A program made the position numbers and the translations under genes. Under the pieces are notes generated by a model. It was not told where the DNA came from. It ran no database searches and saw only the letters and a program-made list of their open reading frames with translations. From positions 1 through 64,000 of the forward strand of contig ADNK01001088.1 of assembly GCA_000320545.1 (NCBI GenBank): a stretch of 64,000 nt of DNA. Direction: 5' to 3'. Of the stretch, positions 29,588 to 48,138 are shown piece by piece (position 1 is the stretch's first letter; each line of letters starts with the position of its first letter). The stretch is from Bigelowiella natans CCMP2755. Its lineage: Eukaryota > Cercozoa > Chlorarachniophyceae.

Positions 29588-30736
29588 GGTTTGTGAGCGT
29601 GTCCCAACAGCAGGGCCCCGCCATGGCAATAAGACGAAGAACAGAAAGTATCAGTATGCCTTAGGGTCATGTGATCTTCCAGGTTGCTCTTTGTCTCATC
29701 AATTCAAAGGGCAAAAAAAAAGAAAGTCAAAGAAATCCTGGCGCAATAAAAAGCGGCACAGCAAAAGACAACGAGAGCAATGAGAAAGGAGAAGTAGAGA
29801 AAGTACACAGGGAGCGGCACGGCTTCGAAATGACAGGACGATTTGACATCTAATTAAATGCGTCGAACCAGCCTCGTACACAGCACATGCACACATGTGC
29901 GCGCATGTATGTATATGTACATGGTGCAGCAGACTCTAGGACTTGTAGCATGTGATGGCGATACTTGTCATCATGACCATGGCATGTGTCATCACTAGAT
30001 CACATCACACAATTCATGTGTACAGCATGCACATACGCTACGTTGCTGTGTACGAGCAGTGAAGTAAAGTCTACAAGTGCAAAGCAAGCGCGGGATGTGA
30101 TGAAATGATTGAGTGTTTCCAATAGCCATCCCGATGTAACTGTGCAATGCAGCGGCTACAGCACTTAAATTGTGTTTGCTTGTCTCTCCAGCTCTACCAT
30201 GATATGTGTATATGTGTTTCATGCATTTGAATGCATTGCGTGCAACGCACACCACTCACTTTGTTTCTTGTATAGTACGTTCGTCAACAGTCTAGCAGTC
30301 TCCACACGTATCGATCCACATGCAATCTGTACGTGCCATGCCATGTGCACTAGTGCACGCTGCACACCTAGCATAGACATGTATGTAGCATGCATTCCTT
30401 TGCAACGTGCTTATAATAGCGGCAACATCTCATCATCAGATTCCACATGACTCTAGGACTGCCCAATTACACAACGATGACTTAAGACGATACGTCACAT
30501 CGCAGCCGCACATATCATCTAGATGCACATTGCTGCATTGTTGGGATATATTTGGCACACGTGTATGATCGCATGGACAATTTTACGCTACTATTTTTTC
30601 ATTAATATTACCCACCCAGTTTTCATCTAACTTAAAATTCCTCTCGATCGTTGCTTGGGAAGATCTATTAGCGTGATCGATCGTTTCTGAATGCAGAAAA
30701 TATTAGGATACAATGACATAATTGACTTATTGACTT
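29588..30736. other. Spacer with one copy of a dispersed element
   Basis: No gene recognised apart from the possible basic 3' tail up to 29783. The stretch is rich in CATGCA/CACATG words and holds the element copy at 30097-30170. Confidence 0.45.
30097..30170 (+). repeat. Dispersed element, copy B
   Basis: Carries TTTCCAATAGCCATCCCGATG followed by GCAATGCAGCGGCTACAGC, matching copies A and D over the core. The left end with the TGAGACGGATGTA word is diverged. Confidence 0.65.
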
Positions 30737-31373
30737 TCAGACCTCTGGCGCACTCTTGGGCTTGTTATAGAGAAGTGTTTTCATTTCCTGGGCGCCGACA
30801 GGATTCTTCGTGAAAAGAGACGAATTCTCACATATACCCCTCAACTTGAAGTAGTAGAATGCATATAGCCAAGCCGAAATATTTAACTGACGCACACCAA
30901 AGTAATATATCAACAACTTATTCTCCCCGGAATTTTCTGGAAAAACTTTCTTGTCCACCTTGTACTGCAAGATGATGAGGATTTTGTTCTCAAGGAAGTT
31001 AATGTGTTTCGGTTTCACCTAAGAATGCAGCAAATGAGAACAGTCGCTACTTTCGCGGTGAAAAGTAAATAATTGCACCTCAGGATACAGAATGGTAAAG
31101 TCGACGTTACTGAGGGGTGTGTCATCCCACACTTTCTGAGCCACAACAAGGCAGCCGATGACAACCTAAACAAGAAAACGATAATGTTAGTATAACTTAT
31201 GTTGGTGAGTGTTGATGTCGAACCGGTCGCCAGTTGTCAGGAGTCAACGACATGCCCGTGAGACCCAATAGACGATTAGTGTAGACAAGAGTCACAATCC
31301 AGTTGTCAGCGTTGAATTGCCCAACCTGATGAGAGGAGGGGGGCGGGGAGATGGAGAGAGAGAGAGAGAGAGA

Positions 31374-31432
<59 letters not shown>

Positions 31433-32050
31433 GATCTATTGCATAGCTCTATAGTGTAATACGTGCTAATAAAATAGTACCTTGAAAACATTCTGCAGGA
31501 ATGTGAAAATTTCCTCTAGGCTGGGGCACTGATGGAGAATTACTTTGTGTGATTTTACTACGACGATCGAAGAAACACTAGCCTATCAGCGATATTGTTG
31601 AATTACCTCTACCACTGGATCGCGTTCCGTGAAGTAGCTTTCTCTGAAGAACGAAACGTCAAGCCTGGGCTTTTGGTGTTCGTCTTTATCTTTCAAGATA
31701 TGGCAGCATATCATCACCGAAACCGCATATTGAAGCTGTTCCGAGGAGGGCCTGACGATTGACGAACTCGAAAAAATCGAACTCGTCTAAAGTATTGGAA
31801 TGCAAAAGGCACAGGTGATAATACTACTCTGTAAGAAATAGAGCAGATTTTTCTCCGAACAGCGAATCATAACTGACTCTATCTCCCTCCCCCCCTCTCA
31901 TGAGTGCATACAAGCAACCGGTGGGTGAATGCAATTCACTAAATCGAAATTGTCCTGTTTGCGTGAAAGATGCTGCTGGTGCTGCTGCTGCTTTGTGATG
32001 CTCCTTCCTATCATGAAGCTTCCTACCGAGTTGCAGCGTCGAAGCGGCAT
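30737..32050 (-). CDS. Cyclin Y-like protein
   Basis: Seven exons, 32050-31919, 31786-31607, 31528-31481, 31325-31224, 31165-31079, 31018-30959 and 30886-30737, total 759 bp and give a clean frame of 252 residues. The cyclin box is clear: EIFTFLQNVFK, WIVTLVYTNRLL, LTPDNWRPV, CLVVAQKVWDD, PLSNVDFTILYPE, NFLENKILIILQYK and AWLYAFYYFKLRG. The sequence before the box (CHILKDKDEHQKPRLDVSFF) and the order of blocks resemble the cyclin Y (CCNY) group, which partners PFTAIRE-type kinases at membranes. The start ATG at 32050 is the only one giving an in-phase first exon and a basic, Ser-containing N-terminus (MPLRRCNSVGSF); it is inferred. The first exon carries a short CAG-coded Gln tract. The gene is divergent from the RRM/SR gene, with 302 bp between starts. 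Confidence 0.87.
31353..31429. repeat. GA and TA microsatellite in a cyclin intron
   Basis: A GA array at 31353-31371 is followed by a TA array at 31377-31429. Both lie between cyclin exons 31528-31481 and 31325-31224. Confidence 0.9.
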
Positions 32051-32352
32051 GAGCGTGCGCCCTCAGGTGCCACTCGTCGAATTCTGAGCGCTAATGGCTG
32101 GAATTAAGGCGAAAATAGCCGAAAAACACCTGCATTAGAGCCGAAAATCATGAGATGCATTTGATCCGTCCCAGGAGACATCTAGGACATTGTGTAGTAA
32201 TTGTAGGGGCATTTAAGCACGCGACACGCGGATCTTGCGGTTCCCGAGGATTCAGGATTGCTTCATAAAAACGGCATGGATTTTGTATCTGCGACAACCA
32301 TTTTAGAGCTGTGAACAACTGGAGCCAGTGCGGAACGGTGCGTAGGATAGGA

Positions 32353-33684
32353 ATGGGGGACGAGAAGAAGTCATCCCAGCAGGCGGAGGTATCATCATGG
32401 GGTAGAGCTTGGTGGGATGGGAATTCGTCCATGTGTGTCATTAGCTACGAATGCCTCCGTTCTTCCCCCATGCTTGGCAAAAGGGGATAAAACGAGACAG
32501 CTAGCGTCGGTAGCATGCGAAATTCATAGTTTTTGATACACCCCGCGAGGAGGAGCTCAACCCGCAGGGACTCCACTCCGCTTCGCAGCAGAATGCAAAA
32601 TACGTGGGATTGCTATGAACATTCCGAAATAGTTGCGGAATACTATCCTATTTTTCTGACCTCCATTCCATTCTGTCAGCCTCGCAGTGTCATTGTCTCC
32701 AATGTATCTTCTGTGATAAATGAGGGCAACGTCCGAGACGTCTTCAAGGTACTATTGAAAGAGGAACAATCTCCTGGGAGAACATAGCAACATACGTCAT
32801 GAGTGATGATGTATAGGGAATAAAGCTTGTCCAGAGCTAGTGCCTGATGAATTGCTCTTCTCTTCTCTGTCATCATTTGTGCTACCATCGTCTATCCTTT
32901 TTTTTTACGCCGTCTTCGTCCCTTCCTTCTTCAGGAATGCGGGAAGATCAAGAGTATTGAAGCTATAAGCCAAGCGGGAAGCAAGACCCATACCTACATC
33001 ATTGTTTTCACAACAGCAAAGGTTGGAGAGACTCAGCTGCAAATGCCGATCTAATCGAACTGAATCTGCCTTCCCGTCTTCTTCCCTTGTGATGGATTTG
33101 TCAGAGTGCGACTGCCGCGCAGGCACTCTCTGGACTATCCTTAGGTGATTCAGCATTTCAAGTCACTCTGGCAACGGAAGAGAACGTTGCGCAGGCGAAG
33201 AATCCAGCAGCAGCTGCAATAGCGGCAGCGACACAAATGGCCACCACAGCTGCTGCACAGCAAGGTTTTGGTGTAATTACCGACTCTAATAGAATCTCGT
33301 TAATAGTTTACTTGCATATACGAATTAATCGACATCGTAATGATGAGACTTCCTTGTAAATTTACCTAATAAAGCTGCTCAAGTAGAAGCAGCTAAGGCG
33401 GCGGTCATGGCTGCTCAGCAGGTGAAGAGACGGAGTGCAATGATGATCATTGACGAGACCTAGTGAGAGACAGGGGGGGAGATGATGCTAGGGTGCTGAT
33501 GCTGCTCCTCTATTCCCTCCCCAACCACCATATCGATGATGCGTCTCAGGCTCAGGCGAAAGCTATGGTCAATGCCAACCTGCTCGCAGCTCTTCAAGCT
33601 ACAGCAAATCCTGGCCTCCTGGTAGAGAAGAGAATCCATCCATCCACTTGAGTGCTGCATATCAGCAACTTATCCTAAGAACGT

Positions 33685-33723
<39 letters not shown>

Positions 33724-34461
33724 TATAAATATGTGTGTGTGTGTGTGTGTGTGCGTCAATAATGTGCATTGTTCTCATGCAATCATATACGGTGTCTCTG
33801 TGCGGTTGTGCAAGAATTTGCGACTTGGAACGAATGATTCTTGGTCAACATGCCCGCATGATCATCATCATCATCACAATCGTTGTCGTCGTCATCATCA
33901 TCACTATTATCATCATCATCATCATCATCACTAGCCCTCCCTCTTCTTCCACCTACCTATACATACAGGGACCGAATCCATTAATCGCTAACCTTGCTGG
34001 GGCTACCAACCCTGCCCTCGCTCTTATGATGCAACAGCAGCAACAACGAGTAAGTCGTTATAGTGCTGCTGCTGCTGCTGATGATGATGATGTTTCAAGC
34101 GCTGTTAACACACATACACGAATGTAGACAGACAGCACTATTCAGTCACATGTCGATGATCTTATGTTATCCCCTGTCTTCTTGTAGCTGTTGATGCAGC
34201 AGCAGCTTTTGGGAATGAATCCATTAGCTAGTGCTACTGCTGCTGCTGCTGCTGCGGGCGGGGGGGCAATGACAGCTGGCCTCGCAGGAGCAACAGCTGC
34301 GACACCTGGGGGGGGGGCAACTGGTATTAGTACAAACGCCGCCAACAGCAACCAACCAGAGACGGAGGAGATGAAGCGTATAAGGGAGGCACGTGAGAAG
34401 ATAGCGAAACGTATAAAGAAGAAGACCAAGAGAGAGAAAAAGGTATTATTATTTCAAGGTG

Positions 34462-34496
<35 letters not shown>

Positions 34497-36710
34497 GAGA
34501 TGATGATAAACACTATTGCTCTTCAAAGCTTCGGCAGATGAGAAAGCAATTCAAATGTTCCTTTCGCAAAATTGAACCCTCTCTCCGTCTCTAATCCCGT
34601 CTCTAACCCCGTCTCTAATCCCATTTTTCAAACTCCTGAATAGGCGAAGAAGCGCCGTCGTGATAGCAGCCGCTCCCCCCGATCATCTCGGAGTCGATCG
34701 AGGAGGCGAAGCAGAGGGAGGAGGAGGAGGAGAAGGCGACGAAGAAGATCTCGTTCCGACAGTAAGAAGTGTAACCATTCCATCCTCCTTTCTTTAGCCA
34801 ACAACCTGCGATTATCGATGACGGTGCCTCTCTCTCTCTCCATAGTGAGATCGAAACTGCACCGCTCACTACTAACACTTCTTTGCTCATCATCATCATC
34901 ATCATCATCATCATCGCCGTCATCGTCATCTTCAATATCAGGTAGAAGTCCGGAGAGAGAGCGACGGAGAAGGTCGTCAAGGTCTAAAAGTCGTGATGAC
35001 GATGATAAGCGGAAGAGGAGAAGAAGGAGGAAGAGCGATGACGACGACGACGACGACGACGAACAACGCAGAAGAAAAACCGATAAAAAAGAAGAGAAGG
35101 GTCGGGATAATGATGATGGTGATGATGACGACGGCGAGATGAGGAGCCCTTCAAGGTCAAAACGCAGCTCAAGCGACGAGGAGGACAATGGCAAGAAGAA
35201 GAGGAAGAAGACGGCGAAACAAAAAGAGACGAGCGAGGAGAGGTAGCAAAAGCACATTTGCCGTGTACGTGGTAGAATGACGCATGTCTTACAGGGATCG
35301 AAGGAAAACATGTTGTTCATCATAACACGTTTTCAAGAATAATTCAAATATTTTTTCCGACGATAGAGTGGTTCAAACCGAGGGGGGAAAGAGTAAGAGA
35401 AAGGGGGTACTGAGAAAGAATGATGATGTCTTTGTTGTTGTTGATGATGAGAAGCATAGCTCTCATCATCATCATCATCATCCGTATATCATTCCTCACG
35501 CACACACTTCTACTCATAATCAGCTCGGAGAAGAAGGGGGAGGGGGAAGAAGTTGGAGAAGGCGATGATGATGATGAGCAGGTGGTGGTAATTGTTTGGA
35601 TGATGATTAGCGGAAAGAGCTCTACCTCTCTTCTTTTCTTCTTCTTCTTCTTCTTATTATTATTATCGACATTACTTTATCATCACCATTTTACGTCTTT
35701 CCTGCGACGCATATAATGAATTCAGCAAATCTACTGAAGTGAGATGATCCACTGATATCATCCGTTGTTTTCCTCTCCTATCCTTCGATCATCAGAAGAG
35801 CGGTGGTAATGACAATGATGATGATAATGCTGAAGCAGCTGGTGGTGATGATGCCAAGAGCAAGACAAAATCCGAGGAGGAAGGTGAGATATCGGACGAC
35901 GCAATGACATTCTTCATCACAACTATTGAATGAATTCATTGTAATACCATACCGATTCTGACAATTTAATTCCAATTGAAGGCCAACGTGATGAGGACAA
36001 AGGAGAGGGAAAAGAAGGAGGAGGCGACAACGGCGACATGGATATTGACGACGCACAGAGCGAAGACGATGACAAGAAGAAGAAGAAGAAGAAAAAGAAA
36101 TCCAAGAAGAAGTAATTTGAAAAGCCTGATATATTTCCTTGTGATGATTATTATCTTCCCCCTCCTAGCTCTTGCTTTTACTTTTAATATAATAACATCA
36201 CGAAGGCGATGATTCCAAAATCTGTACAACAAATTAGAAGTTTACATGTTCAGAGACATGTGCTGCATCGTCGTCGTCGTCCTCCTCCTCCTCCTTGACA
36301 TGTATGAAGATGGATTCCATTTTTTTTTTTATGATATAGCGCCCTGTGCAATATAGCAAATAATAGCTCAGTCGTTCTGTTTTCGCCTTCTTCCCCATTC
36401 TCTCACCATTTATTCATTTTGTTGGAAAATCTATCATAGGGACCGCAAGAGAAGCCGCGACAGAGGAGACGAAGACGAGGAGAGGGGGGGGGACAGAGAC
36501 CGCGACAACAGTAGAAGCCGTCGACGCGGTGAGAGAGATCGCGATCATCGCCGCCGGCGTCGTGATGATAGCGATGAAGAGGGGGATGGGGACAGAGACT
36601 CGCGGAGAGAAAGAAGGCGGAGGAGCAGCCGCGAGAGAGACGACGACGATGATGATAAGCGACGAAGGAACCGCGACCGTGACGATCGTGACCGACGCCG
36701 ACGTCGATAA
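32353..36710 (+). CDS. RRM plus Arg/Ser-rich splicing-type protein
   Basis: Proposed first exon 32353-32388 (MGDEKKSSQQAE) joins in phase to 32680-32748, 32935-33021 and 33105 onward, forming one RNA recognition motif: SVIVSNVSSVINEGNVRDVFK, CGKIKSIEAI, THTYIIVFTTAK and ALSGLSLGDSAFQVTL. A long Ala/Gln-rich linker with Gln runs follows (exons near 33393, 33541, 33970, 34188). EMKRIREAREKIAKRIKKK comes next, then extended RS, RD and Asp/Lys-rich tracts near 34644, 34942, 35797 and 35982, and a final exon about 36441-36710 that ends in RDRDDRDRRRRR then TAA. The stop-like TAA at 36112 is skipped by donor AA|GTAATT, in phase. SR proteins of this shape act in nuclear pre-mRNA splicing; it recalls SREK1-type factors, though the RRM alone does not settle orthology. 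Some middle exon borders in the low-complexity part are approximate. Confidence 0.8.
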
Positions 36711-37050
36711 CCATCAAGGATGATAATGCTGGGAAAACAAAGTGTAACAACAATTCCAAAATTTTTAGATCGTGGCTGACCAGTGATGTAGCGTGCAGCT
36801 ATCATGGAAGCGATGGACTACCACAGCAGCGGATTACGCATAATAACTCCCTTATCCCTGCCCACATGATCGATGTAATTATGTGACAAATATTTATTCG
36901 TTTGCAAGTTCGACTGCGCCATATTATTTGAAAAAAATGTTTTGCAGCTTTTATTTGCGTTACGGTGCCTTCGCGATGTCAAATGAGCGGTAGCCGCGGC
37001 TTTGCATAGCTACATTAAAATGACAATTGAACAAATTTAACTTGATGTCT

Positions 37051-37091
<41 letters not shown>

Positions 37092-37145
37092 ACACGTAAT
37101 ATAGACACGTAATATCATATATATAATATATGCCATTACTATGTC

Positions 37146-37185
<40 letters not shown>

Positions 37186-37593
37186 GCATATCATTGCTTC
37201 ATACGTATCCTACATATTTCATGAAATATATGTACATGCATTTACGCAGCGTAGCTGTTTACTTGGCTAGCACATGATAGCTAGATAGCACATGAAGGCC
37301 AAGTCGCCTAGCCGCCCATATATGCATGCATATAAGTAGCACTAAAATCGATGATCTAGATGATATACATCCGCAGCATCCCGTTACCAGAAAAGGGATA
37401 ATTGTCACACATTGTAAGCTTGGCAAAGTGGTCGCTTATCTATAAATGATCGATCTTAGTGAGATATGTCTAGATGTATATTTGCTGAAGCGAATGTACG
37501 GCTTTTATGGTATATATCAGTAAAACTGTGGCCACCGTACTATCCACCACGCACCTTTGACCGCATCAACGGCAATCATTATTCGCAAAACGA

Positions 37594-37631
<38 letters not shown>

Positions 37632-37647
37632 CGACGACTTGTTGTGC
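36711..37647. other. AT-rich spacer with TA arrays
   Basis: No gene recognised between the convergent RRM/SR gene and enolase. It contains TA arrays at about 37053-37086, 37148-37185 and 37597-37626, a duplicated TAGACACGTAATAT word near 37087-37115, and an inverted copy of the dispersed element at 36955-37015. Confidence 0.6.
36955..37015 (-). repeat. Dispersed element, copy C (inverted)
   Basis: Read on the minus strand it gives GTCATTTTAATGTAGCTATG then CAAAGCCGCGGCTACCGC, closest to copy A. The outer ends are diverged. Confidence 0.6.
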
Positions 37648-42196
<4,549 letters not shown>

Positions 42197-43444
42197 CATT
42201 CGCTTCGCTGAGGAGGATGAGAGACGGAGGCTGGCCCTTTGCAACATATCGAATCGAGGCTTGTAGGGGCGGTGATGGGTTTTGGTTACACCCACGCAGC
42301 AATTTCCTGCTAGGATACCAGATCATTCGGAAACGGGTTAAACTCTATGTCTCAGCACCAGAATCCCATGCGTTTAGCGATTAAATCCAGAGAGCCGATT
42401 TCGAACTTGTAGATTGAGCCTACGTTTGAGAGACATTTTCGACTTCTGAGTAATCAGATTTCTTGACGTAGGATCGTAATCATAGTACGTTACTGTGCTA
42501 GGAGAATTTCATGTATAAGCTTTAACTTAGCTTTGATGAGAATACATGTGCCTGTAAAATTAGCGCTGTGCACATATGCGACATAAAATTGAAAGTAAAA
42601 ATTCTGAAAACGTAAATAGGAAATTCCTACATGACATAACTTATATCTGTTATTTAGGTCTTCTGAATACTAGATTTTTTTTGAAGATGGACAATTTTGA
42701 TCTGAGGTGAATAGTCTCAGATCAAAAATGGTAGGTTCCGCATCCGTATTGGCCAAGATGATTCGACTACTCATTGTCTCAAGGCTAAAACAGATGGCGT
42801 CCTGGCAATGAATAGCACGCAACCTTTTTCTGACAGCGACTACGTATGCATGAAAACATATGTACCCTCCTGCTCCTAGAATAATTAAAAAATAGGGTTC
42901 ACGAGATACACACTTGTGTGAGTCTTTGGTCGATATTCCTTGGGTTTTTATTGTTCTAAAAGACTCAACTATTTCACATACGAGCCGGTATGATCTGGTG
43001 TACAGTAGCCCCAAGGAAGTCTAGACCAATCTTCATCCGACACATATCGTATGGAATTCAAACATACAGTAGTACATCTAATAGTGACTGGTCCCTATTT
43101 GGCGCGAAACTCTCCCTTTTTGCCACAATTTTGCAGGAACTTTCTCACTTGAGCTTGCCGAAACTGCTCGCGACAGGAACATCCCAGTCGACAAGTTACC
43201 TCGAAAAGAAATAGAGAGGGTGGCTAGTTTATAGTGCGACATTAAAGTTTAGCCCAAAAACAGTATAAATTACAAGGCTTCTTCATTCAAGGAATACACA
43301 CTTGCAACCGGATTGGAGCTGAAAAGACAAAAAAAAACACAACGATTGGAACGATCCGAACGAAGCATCTATGAACAACCCACCAATAGATGTCCTCCTC
43401 AAATAAAGCTAGCATATTCATGTTTACCCAGCAATCTTAGAGAG
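42197..43444. other. Spacer without recognised gene
   Basis: This holds the shared upstream regions of enolase (minus) and the kinesin (plus). An open frame at 42670-43014 on the minus strand has no ATG start and no recognisable motif. The kinesin 5' exon may extend up to about 43313, since the frame stays open there. Confidence 0.5.
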
Positions 43445-44947
43445 ATGTGTAGGAGATATGCAGCTTTACCGCGCTTGATTTTCGTAACTTCGTCACTAGC
43501 AGTCATAACATGTTGCATTTTTGTTCGAACCCTTCAGGACAAGTCTGAGGAACACGTTAGGGCGCTCTCCTACCGTCTCGGAAACAAGGACAACAGATCA
43601 TCTCGTTCTATTAGAGCTGCAAGATTAAAGTACATAGCGAACAGATGCATATGGATGTAATCATTTCACCCTTTTTTCTGTGCTTGTATGAAGGTACTCG
43701 GAGTGCTTCGAGCACGCCATTGTGCTGTTCCGCCTCGTGAGAAGGCTTACTATCAGTCGCCACAACAAAGCTTCAAGAATATTCAATCTTCCTGATGGTA
43801 CTTATAAATCAGAGAAATGCAGCATGTCCATCATCAACGTTATCTGCCTCCTTTCTTCGTATAGAGCATCAGAATTATCATCATTATCTTCTTCATCATT
43901 ATCATCGCTCTACATAATAATATAATCTTCTTCAGGTATCTGGTCTCGCATAGTGGCATTTGCTTTCCCAAAGGGCCATCGAGACTTGCTGAAAGCCGCT
44001 ATCATGAAATGGAACGTTGACAAAGCTCTAGCTGCTCCCATAGGAAAATTCAAAGGCTTCGCGGTATGGCTTCAGGATATTTCGAAAAAAATTTTGTGTT
44101 ACATTGGCTGTATTTATTATCAGGTCATGGTAAGAAAACGGCCCGTTCTTCCTTTTGAACTCAAAGCTCGTGAATTCGATTGTGTGTCGTGCTTCGGTAT
44201 GCGAAAACATGACACCTGAAGCGTCTACAGCCATAAACCCTTCTTTATCGTCGTCTCTAAACAACCTTCACAGGTCGAGCAGCATGCTGCCATGATGGCC
44301 GTGTACGGCTAGAAGGTATAAATGGTTCTCATTTTTCTTCTTTTCTTTTTCGTCGTCGTATTTCTTGATATTCTTCTCTGTTGATCGATCTTTGTGATTA
44401 CAGTGATTCTTACAGTGCTGTTTGTTCCCCACGTCGCCACATCATCACCATCATCATCGTATCATCATCAAGGGCATTCTCCTCATCATACACTGGCTCT
44501 TATCATCCTCCCCCACTCACTATCGAAAGGCACTGAATAACTATTACTTCCGCCCAGGTCTACAAGCAGGATCACTTCACATGGTCCATCGAGATTTCTT
44601 CTTTGATGGAGTCTTCAACCATACCCACACCAACGACCACGTCAGAATGATATTTCTTTTATCATTACTATCCCCCATACTTTCAAATAAGTAGTGTGCT
44701 AGTAAGCCTAGCGGTTCTTCTTCTTCTTCTTTCTTGTATAACTTGTGGTCTCATGAATCAACATTTGCCTGCTTGCCGTCGTTGTACTCTGATCACAGGT
44801 GTTTGAACACACGGTGAAACACCTCTTGTCTCATTGCCTCGCGGGCAAAAACAGCACGTTTATTTGCCACGGGCAAACAGGAACAGGGAAAACATACACT
44901 GTGACAGGGTAAGTAGTAAGTATCCGACAATAAATTGTCAAATACAT

Positions 44948-44981
<34 letters not shown>

Positions 44982-45364
44982 ATATTATTCGAACAGTGCT
45001 CTTTCACTTCACCTTATCAAGCGATCTCTTACGTTATCAAAATAAAAATGATGATGATGATGATGATGATGATGGGGGCACAGACATTATTGTTGCAGCT
45101 TTGAGTTATGTACTCGGTCTCTATTCCAAGAATGCAGAATCTTGTTGCACGTGCTCTATTTCCAGACGAACAGGAAAGGAAGAAGGGTATATACTCCTAG
45201 TAGCTTGATCGAGTAAATTGCCACTCAGTCTCTCCCTGCAACTGCTCAGGAGAGCCTCATCAAAGGAGGATAAAAAAGATATGTGTAGAGTTCTTTGAAC
45301 TATTTGGCAAGGAGTGCAGGGACCTGCTTGGTAAGTGACTACATTCAGATTGTGCCGTCATGGT

Positions 45365-45403
<39 letters not shown>

Positions 45404-46886
45404 GTAGGGAGGAGGGGGAGGAAAAAGATGTTAATTAAAGGAGATCCCAAGTTTTTGCAATGCCATTTTGTATATTTTCTCAATATTTTTCTTTCAGCGG
45501 ACAGAAAGCGTGTTTACCTTCGAGCAGACTCAGATAGGCGAGTGCACGCAAGGGGTGGGTGCTGATTGTTCTCCCAAAAATACTTATGAAATCATGATGC
45601 ATAAAATAAGAATTATAAACAACGACGAAAATAACGATGCAACATTCAACAATAGACACGCGCCATTCAGTTTGGCAAAGCATGGATATGCTGAAATGGA
45701 CACGTTCGTGTGAAGTCCTCCCCCCCCTCCTTGTCTCATTCTTCCTTTCTTTCGTCCTCCTTCGCAGGAGCAGTAAAAGCGGAGGCACGTTCTCTCTCGG
45801 AGCTACTTGATATATTAAAAAAGGTAAGGATATCCTGCGTTTCATCATCGTCATCAACACCATGGAAAACCATAATCGTTGCTTCTTTTCTGCTCCTCCT
45901 ACTGACTTTCATAATATGATGTTGCAAGGGTAATGCTCTTCGTGCAAGGGAGTCCACCGAAAGTAAGCACTACTTCTTGAAGAGAGGAGGAAGGGGGGGG
46001 GGGGGGGGGGGGAAGTAGGAATAGGCAGATAGAATATAAAGATAAATAACTAAATACTATTGCAACGAGTGATAGGTGTATATTGTCTTATTCGACGTAC
46101 TCGACGCATCATATGCATGCACGTACACACACTCACACACGCACACACGCACACACGCACACACGACTGAATAGATCCACATATTGCATCACCGTTGCCA
46201 CTTCAGGAAACGAGCAATCCAGTAGATCTCATAGCATTGTTCGGCTGAGTCTTCATCATGATGATGATCATCGTCATCATCAAGAACAAGATTCCCAGAA
46301 AGCGGCTGATGGTATCATAAGTACCCTATCTTTAGGTCGAATTACTCTCTGAACACAACCGCGTTTTCTGTGGCTAATCAACGCCTCCCTCACAACAAAG
46401 CGACACGACGACGATGATGATTCCTCTTCTTCTTCTTCTTCTTCTTCTTCTTCTTCTGCTGCTGCTGCTGCTGCTGTTACTGTGCTCTACGGTTGTCCTC
46501 CTCCTCCTCCTTCTCCTCCTCCTCCTCCCCCTCCTCTCAGTTGATCTGGCAGGAAGTGAGAGAAACTACGAGACCTGGTAGCTTGGTGTAAGTATTGCTA
46601 GTAGCAGCGTGGTAGTAGTAGCTACGAGAGATCGCCCCGTGCAACTGGTCATCGCAGTGTGTGTTGTGTACATATTATAATAGTAGTAGTAGGAGGAGGA
46701 GGAGGAGGAGGGGGAGGAGGGGGGAGGGGGGAAGAAGAATTAGCAAACGCCTCTCATATCGACATATAGAACCTTCATCAAAAGATGTCTACTAACGATT
46801 TGTTCTTGTTTCGCACGTATCCCCCCCTAGGCACCACACCGCAGCACAGCACAAAAAGTCGTCGTAGTTGCAGTAGTAGTAGTAGC

Positions 46887-46917
<31 letters not shown>

Positions 46918-47672
46918 AGTATTAATGCTCGTCAGTCTTAGCCATAGTATACCTAGTATATACGCTTCAAGCACACATTTCTTGGAAGAAAGATGGTTCT
47001 TCGATTGTACCTGCTTTGCTGTTTCGTGGTAGTGGCCACGATTTGCACCCGTGTCGTTGGCTTCTCTATATTATAGATTCCAGTAGTCACAAAGAACCGT
47101 GTTGATTTTCTTATGTTCATCGTCGCGACTACTAGGTTTGTGGGCATCAACCAAAGCCTTATGGCTCTGAACGCCTGCTTTCGCGCTTACAAAATTGCTC
47201 TGCAGCAAGAAGAGGAAGAGGGAGGAGGAGGAGGAGAAGAAGAGGAGGAGGAGCAGAGGGAGGGGAGCAATAGCACAGGAAAGATCGAAAGAGGAAATGA
47301 TAGCAATGATGCCAATGATGTCGCTCCTGAAAACGTGTGCAGTATTAGGTACCAAAACTAATATTGTCGAGATGATGGTGATGGCACGTTTTTGAACACA
47401 AGTGCGATACACACTAAAAGTGATACAAACCGATAATAACGATATATATATCCATGACTACCCTGTTAGCGATGGGAAAAGTGGAGGCATCAAATCAATA
47501 GCTTCGTCAGGCTCGGTCTTGATTCAAACATCACCATCAATGACGAGCACCAAGAGGGAGGAGGCGAAGAATACAGCAACAAAGTAATGCTTGCAGTAAG
47601 TGTGCATTTTATCTTTTCAATTCCATGGACTGTGTAAGCAAGTACGTGCTGTGTGGGGTTGTTTTTTATTAC

Positions 47673-47723
<51 letters not shown>

Positions 47724-48105
47724 TCTCTCTTGTGCCGAAGTTTCTGGAGCATTTGAACTACTACTCTTGTATAGTATACTGGATGGAACGAGTAATTCCT
47801 ACCTACCCCTCGTTTGAAGTAGTATCGGATGTTTTCTTGTCTTAGTTCCACAGGGGGGAGGAAAGATAAGATGAGGCTGCAACAACAACAACAACAACAA
47901 CAACAACAACCGCAGCAGCAGCAGAAGCATCAGCAGCAGTCACAAAATGAGGCACATCATCATGGCGTCGTCTTCGTTCCTTTCCATGCCTCAAGCCTTA
48001 CACACTTGCTTCGAGAGTGCTTCCAAGTAACAGCATCATACACATGACATAAGATATCATAACAACCGTTGATGAACAACTACACGAAGAAATAGAAGGG
48101 ATATT

Positions 48106-48138
<33 letters not shown>

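Noticed and set aside
42670-43014. 114-codon minus-strand frame upstream of enolase
   Set aside because: No ATG start, no motif, no splice partner.
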